A stretch of DNA of 29,572 nt from Bacillota bacterium. Lineage in GTDB: Bacteria > Bacillota > Clostridia > Christensenellales > Aristaeellaceae. The translations under genes and the position numbers were made by a program. Below, in pieces: positions 14,613-22,575 of the stretch. The notes beneath the pieces are model-generated. The model had not been told where the DNA came from. It saw nothing but the letters and a program-made list of their open reading frames with translations, and searched no databases. Numbering within the stretch: position 1 is the first letter of the stretch; every line of letters begins with the position of its first letter. The DNA lies in NCBI GenBank assembly GCA_023415145.1, contig JAEZLW010000012.1:1-29572 (forward strand), in the 5' to 3' direction.

Positions 14613-16382
14613 ATGGAGACCCAGAAAACAACCATGAAAACCGGAAAACTGATCCGGAGGTTTGCACCTTATTATAAAGGCTATTTGGGAACTGTTGCTT
14701 TTGACCTTTTATGTGCGGCACTGACCACGCTGTGCGAGCTCGTTCTGCCCCTGATCGTTCGTGCCATCACCAACCAAGCCATAGACGATCTGGCAGGCCT
14801 TACGGTAAACTTCGTACTGAAGTTGGGCGGTCTGTACATATTTCTGCGATTGATTGACGCCGCGGCGGCCTATTACATGGCTTCCGTGGGGCATATCATG
14901 GGCAGCCGCATCGAAACCGACATGCGGCGTGATTTGTTTTCCCATTTGCAGCAATTGTCCTTTTCCTATTACAGCAATACAAAGGTGGGCCAAATCATGG
15001 CCCGCATCACCGGCGACCTGTTTGAGGTAACGGAGTTTGCCCACCATTGTCCGGAAGAATTTTTCATCGCCGCCATCAAGATCATCACCTCTTTTATCAT
15101 CCTGTCCGGAATGAACATCTGGCTGACACTGATGGTGTTTGCGCTGCTGCCCCTGATGCTGCTGTTTGCCCGCATGTTCAACAAGCGGATGCGCAAAGCG
15201 TTCATGGATACGCGCCATCAGGTGGGCGAACTGAACGCTCAGGTGGAGGACAGTTTGCTGGGCATCCGCGTGGTAAAGTCCTTCGCCAACGAGCCCATGG
15301 AGGAAGAAAAATTCCGGGACGGCAACCAGCAGTTTTTACAGACCAAGCGTGTGGCCTACAAAGCCATGGCCGGTTTCCATACCACAACCCGCGTTTTTGA
15401 CGGGTTCATGTATATTCTTGTGGTGATCGTAGGCGCGCTGTTCATCATCGGCGGGCAAATCAAGCCCGGTGATTATGTGGCGTATCTGCTGTACGTGACT
15501 ACCCTGTTGACCTCGATCCGCCGCATTGTGGAGTTCACCGAACAATTCCAGCGAGGCATGACGGGCATTGAACGCTTCTGCCAGATCATGGATGCGCCGC
15601 TGGAGATCAAGGATGACAAGGATGCCAAAGAGCTTCAAAGCGTCAAGGGCGACATCGGCTTTGAAGACGTCAGCTTCGGTTATAAAGACGATGGCAAACA
15701 TGTGCTGGCCAACCTGAACCTGAACGTTAAGGCCGGGGAAAACGTGGCGCTGGTAGGCCCCTCCGGCAGCGGAAAGACGACGCTGTGCAACCTGATCCCA
15801 AGGTTCTACGATGTGACATCCGGCCGCATCACCGTGGACGGACAGGATATCCGCGGCCTTACCCAAAAGAGCCTGAGGGAAAACATCGGCATGGTGCAGC
15901 AGGAGGTTTATCTTTTCTCCGGCACTGTTTATGAAAACATTGCCTATGGCAAGCCCGGCGCCACAAAGGAAGAAGTGGAAAAGGCCGCCAGGCAGGCCGG
16001 CGCTCATGAGTTCATTTTGGAACTGCCAAACGGTTATGATACGAATGTGGGCGAGCGGGGCGTAAAGCTTTCCGGCGGCCAGAAGCAGCGGGTGTCCATC
16101 GCAAGGGTGTTTTTAAAGAATCCGCCCATCCTGATCCTGGACGAGGCCACCTCCGCCCTGGATAACGAAAGCGAGCGCATCGTTCAAAAATCCCTGGAAA
16201 CGCTGGCCAAGGGGCGCACCACTTTCACTATTGCCCACCGGCTGACCACCATCCGCAATGCCACGGTGATCTGGGTGCTTACCGACAAGGGCGTGGAGGA
16301 GCAGGGCACCCATGCGGAGCTGATGGAGAAAAAGGGCGTGTATTACAGCCTGTACCACATGTATACGGAGGCGGTTTCATGA
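14613..16382 (+). CDS. ABC transporter, fused permease and ATPase (exporter half-transporter)
   Basis: This 589-residue half-transporter has six transmembrane helices in residues 1-320 (type IV exporter fold) and a nucleotide-binding domain with Walker A GPSGSGKTTL, Q-loop MVQQEVYLFSG, signature LSGGQKQR, Walker B ILILDEATSALD and switch histidine in TIAHRLTT. It is expected to work as a homodimer since no partner half is adjacent. MsbA/LmrA-type lipid or drug export is a family-level guess. GGAAGG precedes the ATG. Its end overlaps the next gene by 4 bases (ATGA). Confidence 0.93.
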   Translation: METQKTTMKTGKLIRRFAPYYKGYLGTVAFDLLCAALTTLCELVLPLIVRAITNQAIDDLAGLTVNFVLKLGGLYIFLRLIDAAAAYYMASVGHIMGSRIETDMRRDLFSHLQQLSFSYYSNTKVGQIMARITGDLFEVTEFAHHCPEEFFIAAIKIITSFIILSGMNIWLTLMVFALLPLMLLFARMFNKRMRKAFMDTRHQVGELNAQVEDSLLGIRVVKSFANEPMEEEKFRDGNQQFLQTKRVAYKAMAGFHTTTRVFDGFMYILVVIVGALFIIGGQIKPGDYVAYLLYVTTLLTSIRRIVEFTEQFQRGMTGIERFCQIMDAPLEIKDDKDAKELQSVKGDIGFEDVSFGYKDDGKHVLANLNLNVKAGENVALVGPSGSGKTTLCNLIPRFYDVTSGRITVDGQDIRGLTQKSLRENIGMVQQEVYLFSGTVYENIAYGKPGATKEEVEKAARQAGAHEFILELPNGYDTNVGERGVKLSGGQKQRVSIARVFLKNPPILILDEATSALDNESERIVQKSLETLAKGRTTFTIAHRLTTIRNATVIWVLTDKGVEEQGTHAELMEKKGVYYSLYHMYTEAVS

Positions 16383-17851
16383 GCCTGAATCCGAGAATAG
16401 CCAAGGAGTGCGATGTGCCGTCCCTTTGCCGACTCTTTGAAAAAAGCATCCGGGATATGGATGATAAGGGGCTGGACCAATGGCGGTGGGAAGTATATCC
16501 CAGCGAGGCGGTGCTCATGGAGGATGTCAAGGCGCAAACCCTGTATCTCATGGAGGAGAACGGGGAAATCCTGGCCGCCTTCACCATCAATGAGGAGCAG
16601 CATCCGCTGTATTTGACGCTGCATTGGCATTTCGGTGTTCGGCCGGCCGTTTTGCACCGGCTGGTGGTGAGCCCTACGCACCAGCGTAAAGGCCTGGGGC
16701 GGGAAGCCATGGCCCATGTGATTGAAATTGCAAGAGGTCTTGGCCACGACAGCCTGCGCCTGGACACGTACCTGAAAAACACGCGGGCCATGGCTTTGTA
16801 TGAAGGCATACCCATGCGCAAGGTGGGCAAGGTCAAATTTGACCACCGGACGACGATGTTTCAATGCTACGAAATGCCTTTGCGGGAGGATTGCCCGCTT
16901 TTACCGCTGAAGATGAAGCCCCACTACCGCTGTGCGCCGGAACTGCCCTGGGGCGGGAACAAGCTGAAAACGCTTTTTGGCAAGGAACTCCCCAATGACC
17001 GCACCGGCGAGAGCCTGGAAATCAGCGTGATTCCCGGCAAGGAAAGCCATACGGAAGGCGGCGAGGGGCTTCATGAAATTTTGGCAGCCTACGGGGAAAA
17101 GCTGCAGGGCACAGCGCTAAAGGGGCCGTTTCCCCTCCTTTTGAAGCTGCTGGATGCCAAGGATGTGTTAAGTATTCAGGTACATCCAAACGATGAGTAT
17201 GCGGCGATACATGAAAACGGCAAGCTGGGCAAAACGGAGGCCTGGGTCATCCTCCAGGCGGACCCTGGTGCGGAACTTGTATACGGCCTGGTGCCGGGTG
17301 TGACGAGGGACGAGCTTGAAAAGGCCGCCCAAAACGGTGCGGCGGTGGAAAAGTACCTTCGCCGGGTGAAGGTGAAGGAAGGCGATGTATGCTATATCCC
17401 CGCCGGCTGCATCCACGCCATCGGTGCAGGGATTGTGCTGTATGAGATTCAGCAGTCCAGCGACGTCACCTACCGCTTTTACGATTGGGACAGAAAAGAC
17501 GCAAACGGACAAAAGCGGGAGTTGCACATAAGACATGCGGTGGATGCGGCGGACTTGTCCTTCCGCCTTGATCCCATGCCCCGCACGCAGGGCAAAGGTG
17601 CTCAGATGCTTTTGCGAAACGATGTCTTTGAACTATCCAGGCTTCATGTATCCGGTGAGCTGCAAATCGATCCTGATCCAAAGCGCTTTGCCTTTTTGAC
17701 CGCCATGGATTCGCTGCTTTTAAGCTGGGAAGGCGATGCACTGGAACTGAAAAAAGGCGAATCCGTACTGCTGCCCGCTCTTCGGCCTGCGCTAAATTTG
17801 CAGGGTGTGGGAGAGGCATTATTCGCTATGCCAACATTGAAAAGCGTTTGA
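16379..17851 (+). CDS. Fusion of GNAT acetyltransferase and type I mannose-6-phosphate isomerase
   Basis: This 490-residue protein has two domains. Residues 1-168 are a GNAT N-acetyltransferase: acetyl-CoA loop VVSPTHQRKGLGREAM (97-112) and the following helix, then LRLDTYLKNTRAMALYEG. Residues about 175-490 are a type I phosphomannose isomerase: PWGGNKLKTLFGKELP, zinc ligands Q267 and H269 (IQVHPND), E287 (GKTEAW) and H346 (PAGCIHAIGAG), and a C-terminal cupin-like part. PMI interconverts fructose-6-P and mannose-6-P, feeding GDP-mannose or related sugars. Both active-site sets are intact and no stop or frameshift separates them. It may belong functionally with the surface-glycan genes beyond 18124, though on the other strand. 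Confidence 0.9.
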   Translation: MSLNPRIAKECDVPSLCRLFEKSIRDMDDKGLDQWRWEVYPSEAVLMEDVKAQTLYLMEENGEILAAFTINEEQHPLYLTLHWHFGVRPAVLHRLVVSPTHQRKGLGREAMAHVIEIARGLGHDSLRLDTYLKNTRAMALYEGIPMRKVGKVKFDHRTTMFQCYEMPLREDCPLLPLKMKPHYRCAPELPWGGNKLKTLFGKELPNDRTGESLEISVIPGKESHTEGGEGLHEILAAYGEKLQGTALKGPFPLLLKLLDAKDVLSIQVHPNDEYAAIHENGKLGKTEAWVILQADPGAELVYGLVPGVTRDELEKAAQNGAAVEKYLRRVKVKEGDVCYIPAGCIHAIGAGIVLYEIQQSSDVTYRFYDWDRKDANGQKRELHIRHAVDAADLSFRLDPMPRTQGKGAQMLLRNDVFELSRLHVSGELQIDPDPKRFAFLTAMDSLLLSWEGDALELKKGESVLLPALRPALNLQGVGEALFAMPTLKSV

Positions 17852-17936
17852 TGTCGATTTTAACAGGAATGTATGAATGATTTGTAATGGTATTCTAACC
17901 TTCATATCACCAGGATGAAGGTGAAACAAATCATGG

Positions 17937-17955
17937 ATGAAACAATTTGTTTCAT
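17937..17955. repeat. 19-base palindrome
   Basis: ATGAAACAA-T-TTGTTTCAT is a perfect inverted repeat with 9-base arms, 86 bases after the fusion gene. It could be an operator or part of a terminator; there is no U-run beside it. A related half-word GTGAAACAAAT occurs at 17921. Confidence 0.5.
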
Positions 17956-17971
17956 GGTAACAGCGGTTTTA

Positions 17972-18084
17972 TACTCCTTCCGCCACGGCTTCGCCGCGCC
18001 ACCTCCCTCAAGAGGGAGGCACTCCAAAAGGCTCCCTCTTGAGCCAGATGGGATACGGTCAACCGAAGGGTGACTGAAGGAGTA
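17972..18084. repeat. Element C: 113-base MITE-like repeat with terminal inverted repeats
   Basis: A 9-base terminal inverted repeat (TACTCCTTC / GAAGGAGTA) bounds internal hairpins: CTCCCTC-aa-GAGGGAG near 18003 and a CTCCCTCTTGAG segment near 18033. The style (CTCC ... CACCTCCCTC ... GGCTCCCTC ... TGACTGAAGGAG) resembles short palindromic repeats widespread in gut Clostridia. No coding capacity. It occupies the gap between convergent genes and could act as a bidirectional terminator. Only one copy is in this window, so mobility is an inference. Confidence 0.55.
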
Positions 18085-18123
18085 GATGCTGTTGATTGTA
18101 TATGGCACTAAAAAAGTGAGCGG

Positions 18124-19647
18124 TCATTGACCACCCACCTTTTTTTTCATCCCTTTGATTCTTATCCATACTTCCCGCATCTGCTGCCTGTCAAACAACC
18201 ATCCCATAGCGATCGTGACCAGCGTCGCGTAGCCTGTCAGCAGCACCGCATAGCCAATCCACGTTACAAACCGGGAGGGTGTCAACGGCCAAAGCAGAAA
18301 GGGAAGGCAGATCATTGCACCTGTCAGAATCACACGGCCCATGCGTGCAAGCGTCTCCTTACAGGGAAGGCCCGTGATTCCCCTGGGCACAAACCACAAC
18401 TGTACGCCTACACGCACAAGGTTTGATACTAGAATTCCCGCCGCGATGCCCGGCAGGCCAAAGAAGATGCCAAGGAGCAGCCCCAGCCCGAAACCAAGGC
18501 CAATCTGCAGTGTGTTGTGGTGGCGCGTCTCCCGGAATTTACCTGCCGCGGTGACCATCAAATCCAGCGGGGCCTTGATCTGGTCCGTCAGCCCTTCCAA
18601 GGTTAAAAGTGCGCCCAGGAGGGGTACCACATAGTTCACATCCGGAATACCTCGTGTATACAGACGCACAAAGGGCACGATCAGCGCTATGGAAACGGAA
18701 TACAGCACCGTGATCAGCGACAGGAAAAGATATTCATACTCCCGGTAGGCCTTGCGGAATGTATCCATTTCGCCCCGGGCTAAAAGATCGCCGAACGAGG
18801 CGTACAGCCCCGTGGACACCATTTTCAGAATGCCCCACAGCCCTACGGTCACCAGATGATAGGTGCTGTAGACGCTGACCAGCAGCGCATCCCTGGTGAT
18901 GACCGTGGTGAGAATCACGCCCATGCCCTGGTGCAGCGTTACGGTGAGCTGCTGATACAGCGCGTCCCACCGGCGATTAAGCGGCTCCTTGTTAGGCTTC
19001 GCCTTGTAGTTGATGTAAGGGTAATGACGGCGGACGTAGGCATACAAAAGGACGGAGCGCAATAGGATCGTCAGCCCCGCCAGCAGCCGCAAGAGCAGGA
19101 TGTCCGCCTTCAAAAGAGACAGCCCCGCAATGACGGCCGTTTGCAGTATAAGCGATGCCATGGAGGCCAGGGAGACGACATATGTTTTCTGGTCCGCCGT
19201 CAAAAGTACCCTGTAGCGGGACAGTGTGAAAAACTCCAGCGTGCCCGATAGCCCCATGATGGCCACCAGCAGCCCCACCGACAGGCGGGACAGGGAAGCT
19301 ATGGGCACCACCAGCGGATAGGTGGCGGAAAATGCAAGCGTCAACGCAATAAACAAAAAGCCGGACTTTTGATAGAACTGCCGCGCCGCCGAAACGATGG
19401 CGCTAACCTTATTGTGATCGTTTTCGCTGAGCGGCTTGTACAGCCCATAAATGGCTGACGCTGCCAGCCCTGCCTCCACCAGCTTGAAATAGCCCATGAA
19501 TTCCGTGACGGAAGCCACCAGCCCGTTGATCTCAGAACCATAATAAGCCATCATCAGCCGGGGCGTGACAAAGCCCAGCAGCATGGCTGCAATCTGATAG
19601 GCTCCTGTGGCCAGGGTGTTGCGCATGGCGGCTCTGGTACGGCTCAT
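18124..19647 (-). CDS. Polysaccharide flippase, Wzx/MurJ-like (MOP superfamily)
   Basis: This 507-residue membrane protein has 12 or more predicted helices. The N-terminal NTLATGAYQIAAMLLGFVTPRLMMAYYGSEINGLVAS is typical of O-antigen/teichoic acid flippases in which an early Gly-x-Asn-Gly-Leu motif occurs. It would translocate lipid-linked oligosaccharide repeat units across the membrane. ATG 19647 is chosen because a strong GAAGGAGG lies 6 bases upstream; the longer in-frame reading through element A copy 2 is not used. It follows LicD on the same strand, separated by elements A and B, and likely belongs to that glycan operon. Confidence 0.88.
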   Translation of the reverse strand: MSRTRAAMRNTLATGAYQIAAMLLGFVTPRLMMAYYGSEINGLVASVTEFMGYFKLVEAGLAASAIYGLYKPLSENDHNKVSAIVSAARQFYQKSGFLFIALTLAFSATYPLVVPIASLSRLSVGLLVAIMGLSGTLEFFTLSRYRVLLTADQKTYVVSLASMASLILQTAVIAGLSLLKADILLLRLLAGLTILLRSVLLYAYVRRHYPYINYKAKPNKEPLNRRWDALYQQLTVTLHQGMGVILTTVITRDALLVSVYSTYHLVTVGLWGILKMVSTGLYASFGDLLARGEMDTFRKAYREYEYLFLSLITVLYSVSIALIVPFVRLYTRGIPDVNYVVPLLGALLTLEGLTDQIKAPLDLMVTAAGKFRETRHHNTLQIGLGFGLGLLLGIFFGLPGIAAGILVSNLVRVGVQLWFVPRGITGLPCKETLARMGRVILTGAMICLPFLLWPLTPSRFVTWIGYAVLLTGYATLVTIAMGWLFDRQQMREVWIRIKGMKKKVGGQ

Positions 19648-19660
19648 AAATAACCTCCTT

Positions 19661-19862
19661 CGAAAAAATGACAATGTCATTTTTTCGAGTTTGCGCTTTT
19701 CGCTTGCAATCCGTGCACCTGTCGTCGCTACGCTTGTCTGGTACACGGATTGCGGCCAGCGAAAAGCGTAAGGAAAGCTTGCTCCGCAAGCGCCCCGCCC
19801 GACCGGCCAAGCCGGTCGAGACGATTACAAATGAAGGGGCGCGGCCCCTTCATTGCATCCCC
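19661..19862 (+). repeat. Structured intergenic element A, copy 2 (uninterrupted)
   Basis: This is the clearest plus-oriented copy. P1: perfect 13-base arms (CGAAAAAATGACA) around one base, 19661-19687. Linker AGTTTGC overlaps the start of P2. P2: outer CGCTTTTCGC (19694-19703) with GCGAAAAGCG (19759-19768), inner GCAATCCGTG pairing with CACGGATTGC. Linker TAAGGAAA. H3: GCTTGC-tcc-GCAAGC (19777-19791). GCCCCGCCC. H4: GACCGGC-caa-GCCGGTC (19801-19817). GAGACGATTAC. H5: AATGAAGGGGC / GCCCCTTCATT (19830-19854). Tail GCATCCCC. It lies between licD and the flippase, with P1 4 bases from the flippase Shine-Dalgarno region. Confidence 0.8.
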
Positions 19863-19904
19863 GGGGATTTGTACCTCGGTTTTTAAGTTTACTAAATGTA
19901 TTAT

Positions 19905-20825
19905 TCAAAAATAAGGGGATTCCAAAGGGATGTATTCCATCTGGCTCAATCGTCGCGCTGGTTCGCTGCCGCTCCCATCGCTCGTTTCGCCAGCCTCCTC
20001 CGCCCCTCTCCCATCCGCCACTGGCGGGGTCGGGGCTACGGAGCCTTTGGCAGGGGTCCAGGGGCCCGCGTCCCCTGGCGACAGGTCCAGGTGCTTGGCC
20101 ACGCGCTCGCTTTCGGGCGGCGGGGTCATGTAGTCAGGGCCAAAGAGCTTTACAAGAACGGTATGATAATCTCTGGGGATCAGCACGGTGAGGTGCTCGA
20201 ATGGCGCTTCGACAAGGTCTTCAAACAGCTTCGGATCCCAGATCATGGAGAGAAGTCCGAAGGCACCGTTGGACATGTGGGTTTCCCGGCCTTGTCTGGT
20301 ACGCTTGGAAAGGCGTTCGTACCAGGCGGTTTTTTGCTTAACGGAAAAGGGAAGACCCAGAATGTGGGTAGTCATCAGCGCCAGCTTTTGGGGAAGCGAA
20401 AAACGCTTGTAGTTCACGTTTTTCTTCAGCATGCCCTGCAAAAGGCGCAATAGCGTCAGCCGCACCCGGCGGCTTAAGCTTCCTTCCGGCAGGTAGTCCA
20501 TGATAAACAGGTCCGTAAAGGCATCAGCAACCAGCGGGTCCCTGCTCATGACCCGGGGTGTCCAGGTGTTGGTGCGGGAGAGCAGATATCTTTCGTCACA
20601 TTCTTTTACATACACCGCCGCAAAGCGGTCATAGGCCTCCCTGGTCATGATCAGATCGATATCGTCATCCCAGGGGATAAAGCCCTGGTGCCGCACTGTG
20701 CCCAGAAGCGAGCCGCACATCATGGCATAGGGAATGTGATGGGCTGTACAGACCTTGATGATATCGGTAAGTTGGCCCAGCAGCTCCTTGTGGATCAGGT
20801 CAAGGCTCCGAGGCGTTGTGCTCAT
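19905..20825 (-). CDS. LicD-family phosphotransferase, repeat-derived C-terminal tail
   Basis: LicD-type enzymes attach phosphocholine, ribitol phosphate or similar groups from a CDP-activated donor to surface glycans. The nucleotidyltransferase-like motif is in residues 38-59 (CGSLLGTVRHQGFIPWDDD), with the DDD metal site. The conserved part runs to about ERVAKHLDL; the last 58 residues (from SPGDAGPWTPAKG) are low-complexity, encoded by element B copy 2, and unlike the family. It overlaps the upstream transketolase subunit gene by 4 bases. A downstream role in the same glycan as the flippase is inferred. Confidence 0.88.
   Translation of the reverse strand: MSTTPRSLDLIHKELLGQLTDIIKVCTAHHIPYAMMCGSLLGTVRHQGFIPWDDDIDLIMTREAYDRFAAVYVKECDERYLLSRTNTWTPRVMSRDPLVADAFTDLFIMDYLPEGSLSRRVRLTLLRLLQGMLKKNVNYKRFSLPQKLALMTTHILGLPFSVKQKTAWYERLSKRTRQGRETHMSNGAFGLLSMIWDPKLFEDLVEAPFEHLTVLIPRDYHTVLVKLFGPDYMTPPPESERVAKHLDLSPGDAGPWTPAKGSVAPTPPVADGRGAEEAGETSDGSGSEPARRLSQMEYIPLESPYF
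19913..20087 (+). repeat. Element B, copy 2
   Basis: It opens with AAGGGGATTCCAAAGGG, identical to copy 1, then CATCTGGCTCAATCGTCGC, CTCGTTTCGCCAGCCTCCTC, CCGCCACTGGCGG, GGCTACGGAGCCTTTGG and a terminal CCAGGGG / CCCCTGG hairpin (20058-20078). Nearly all of it lies inside the licD reading frame, where it encodes about 58 C-terminal residues. The short stretch 19863-19904 between A and licD's stop is AT-rich with no feature. Confidence 0.7.
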
Positions 20826-21757
20826 GGCTTTTGCTCCTTTAGCGCCTGCAGCGTTTTTTGTGCAATGGCGGCGGCGTCCAAACCATACTGCTCCCGCAAA
20901 TACTGCTGAGAACCCACAATGGTGGAATAGGCATCCCGCATGCCGATGCGCATGACCCGGGCCCGGCTGCCTGCCATATCGCTTACAGTTTCGGCCACCG
21001 CGCCGCCCAGCCCGCCCAGAATGGTGTGCTCCTCCACTGTAACCAAAAGGGGAAGCGCTTTGGCCAGACGCCTGACGAGGTCTTCATCCAGTGGCTTTAA
21101 CGTGGGAAAGCTGTACACGCCTGCCGATACGCCCTGCTTTTCCAAGAGTTCCGCCGCAGCTATCGTTTGGGACAGGATGCCCCCGGCAGATAGAAGAGCA
21201 ACATCCTGGCCTTCCTGTAAGCATAATCCCTGCCCGATGCGGTAGTTTTCAATGGGCTTTTGATGCAGCGTGGGTTCGCCGCCCCGGCCCAGGCGAAGAT
21301 AGCAGGTGCCGGGATGGGATGTGAGAACCGGCATCACCGCCCGCACTTCAATGGGGTCACCGGGGGTGAACACCGCCACATCCGGCAGCGCCCGCAATAT
21401 GGCCATATCCTCTGTGGCGTGGTGGCTCATGCCCAGCGAACCGTACACAAACCCGCCGCCGACGCAAACGATTTTCACATTGGCCCGGTGGTAGGCACAG
21501 TCGTTGCGTATCTGTTCCAGGCAGCGAAGTGTTGGGAAATTGCCGATGGAGTAAGTGAAAACAGTCTTTCCCGACAATGCCATGCCGGCTGCCATGCCTG
21601 TCATGGCCTGCTCGGAGATGCCCGCGTTGAAAAACTGGTGGGGAAAGATTTCCCAATAGGGCTTCAATACGCCAAAACCCAGATCCCCGGTGATCAGGAA
21701 TATGTTGGGGTCATTTTTCGCCAGCCCCTGCAGGGCGGCGGTGAACGCATCCCTCAT
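20822..21757 (-). CDS. Transketolase C-terminal subunit (Pyr and C-terminal domains)
   Basis: This 311-residue protein is the C-terminal half of a split transketolase: residues up to about 170 are the pyrimidine-binding domain with the TPP-activating glutamate in AGISEQAMTGMAAGMAL and SLGMSHHATEDMA, followed by the C-terminal domain (ALLSAGGILSQTIAAAELLE, TVEEHTILGGLGGAVAE). It pairs with the 273-residue N-terminal subunit just upstream. Transketolases move two-carbon units between ketoses and aldoses. The 4-base overlaps with both neighbours place it firmly in a glycan operon, suggesting a specialised sugar precursor rather than the central pathway. Confidence 0.92.
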   Translation of the reverse strand: MRDAFTAALQGLAKNDPNIFLITGDLGFGVLKPYWEIFPHQFFNAGISEQAMTGMAAGMALSGKTVFTYSIGNFPTLRCLEQIRNDCAYHRANVKIVCVGGGFVYGSLGMSHHATEDMAILRALPDVAVFTPGDPIEVRAVMPVLTSHPGTCYLRLGRGGEPTLHQKPIENYRIGQGLCLQEGQDVALLSAGGILSQTIAAAELLEKQGVSAGVYSFPTLKPLDEDLVRRLAKALPLLVTVEEHTILGGLGGAVAETVSDMAGSRARVMRIGMRDAYSTIVGSQQYLREQYGLDAAAIAQKTLQALKEQKP

Positions 21758-22575
21758 GGCTTTTGCGCCTCCAGTTCACGGACTGCCGCATCATATTCCT
21801 CGCCCTGGGGCGTGCGGTAGTGCCAGAGAATGTTGTTTTCCATGAAGGAGATGCCCTTGCCTTTGATGGTATGGGCAATGATGACAGAGGGCGCTCTTGA
21901 TTCCTCCCGCGCCAAATCAAAGGCTACCCGGAGCGAAGCGTGGTCATGGCCGTCCGCCTCGATCACATGCCAGCCGAAGGCGCGCCACTTGTCAGCGAAA
22001 GGCTCCAGCCGGATGGTACGCTCGCAAAAATCCAGGCTTTGCATTTTGTTGTAGTCGATGATGGCGGTGAGGTTGTTAAGGTTCAGGTGATGGGCGATGA
22101 GCGCGCTTTCCCAAACGCTGCCCTCGTCGCATTCCCCGTCGCCGCACACAACAAACACGCGCCAATCCTTTTGATCCCTTTGCGCAGTCAAGGCCATTCC
22201 TACCCCCACAGGCAGGCCGTGGCCCAGGGAGCCGGTGGAAAACTCCACCCCCGGAATCCCCTTGTGGGAGACATGGCCCGACAGTAGGCTTCCGTTTTGG
22301 TAGTGGGTTTGCAAAAGCGCCACATCAAAAAAGCCGCGTTCCGCCAAAGCGGCATACACGGCAGCGCCGGCATGGCCCTTGCTCAGGATTAGCCGGTCAC
22401 GGTCCTCCCACTTGGGATCATCGATTCTTACCCGAAGCACATCGGCATACAAAACGGCCATGATATCCGCAACGGACAAAATGGCCCCGATGTGGGAGCC
22501 ATGGGACAGATGCGTCATTTCGAGGCTGTGGCGCTTAATGGCATAAGCCAGCTTTTCGCTGGAAAGTGTGGTCAT
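21754..22575 (-). CDS. Transketolase N-terminal subunit (TPP-binding)
   Basis: This 273-residue protein carries the PP domain of a split transketolase. Visible motifs are the substrate/TPP histidines in MTHLSHGSHIGAIL, SKGHAGAAVYAALAE, GSLGHGLPVGVGMAL, and the TPP-Mg motif GDGECDEGSVWESAL ending in IIDYNKMQ. Length fits N-subunits of two-gene transketolases. AAAGGAG lies before ATG 22575. It overlaps the sugar-transferase gene upstream by 4 bases. A full-size transketolase for central metabolism may exist elsewhere in the genome; that cannot be seen here. Confidence 0.93.
   Translation of the reverse strand: MTTLSSEKLAYAIKRHSLEMTHLSHGSHIGAILSVADIMAVLYADVLRVRIDDPKWEDRDRLILSKGHAGAAVYAALAERGFFDVALLQTHYQNGSLLSGHVSHKGIPGVEFSTGSLGHGLPVGVGMALTAQRDQKDWRVFVVCGDGECDEGSVWESALIAHHLNLNNLTAIIDYNKMQSLDFCERTIRLEPFADKWRAFGWHVIEADGHDHASLRVAFDLAREESRAPSVIIAHTIKGKGISFMENNILWHYRTPQGEEYDAAVRELEAQKP

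Noticed and set aside
19648..19746. N-terminal extension of the flippase from ATG 19746
   Set aside because: It would translate element A and the strong GAAGGAGG site in front of ATG 19647.
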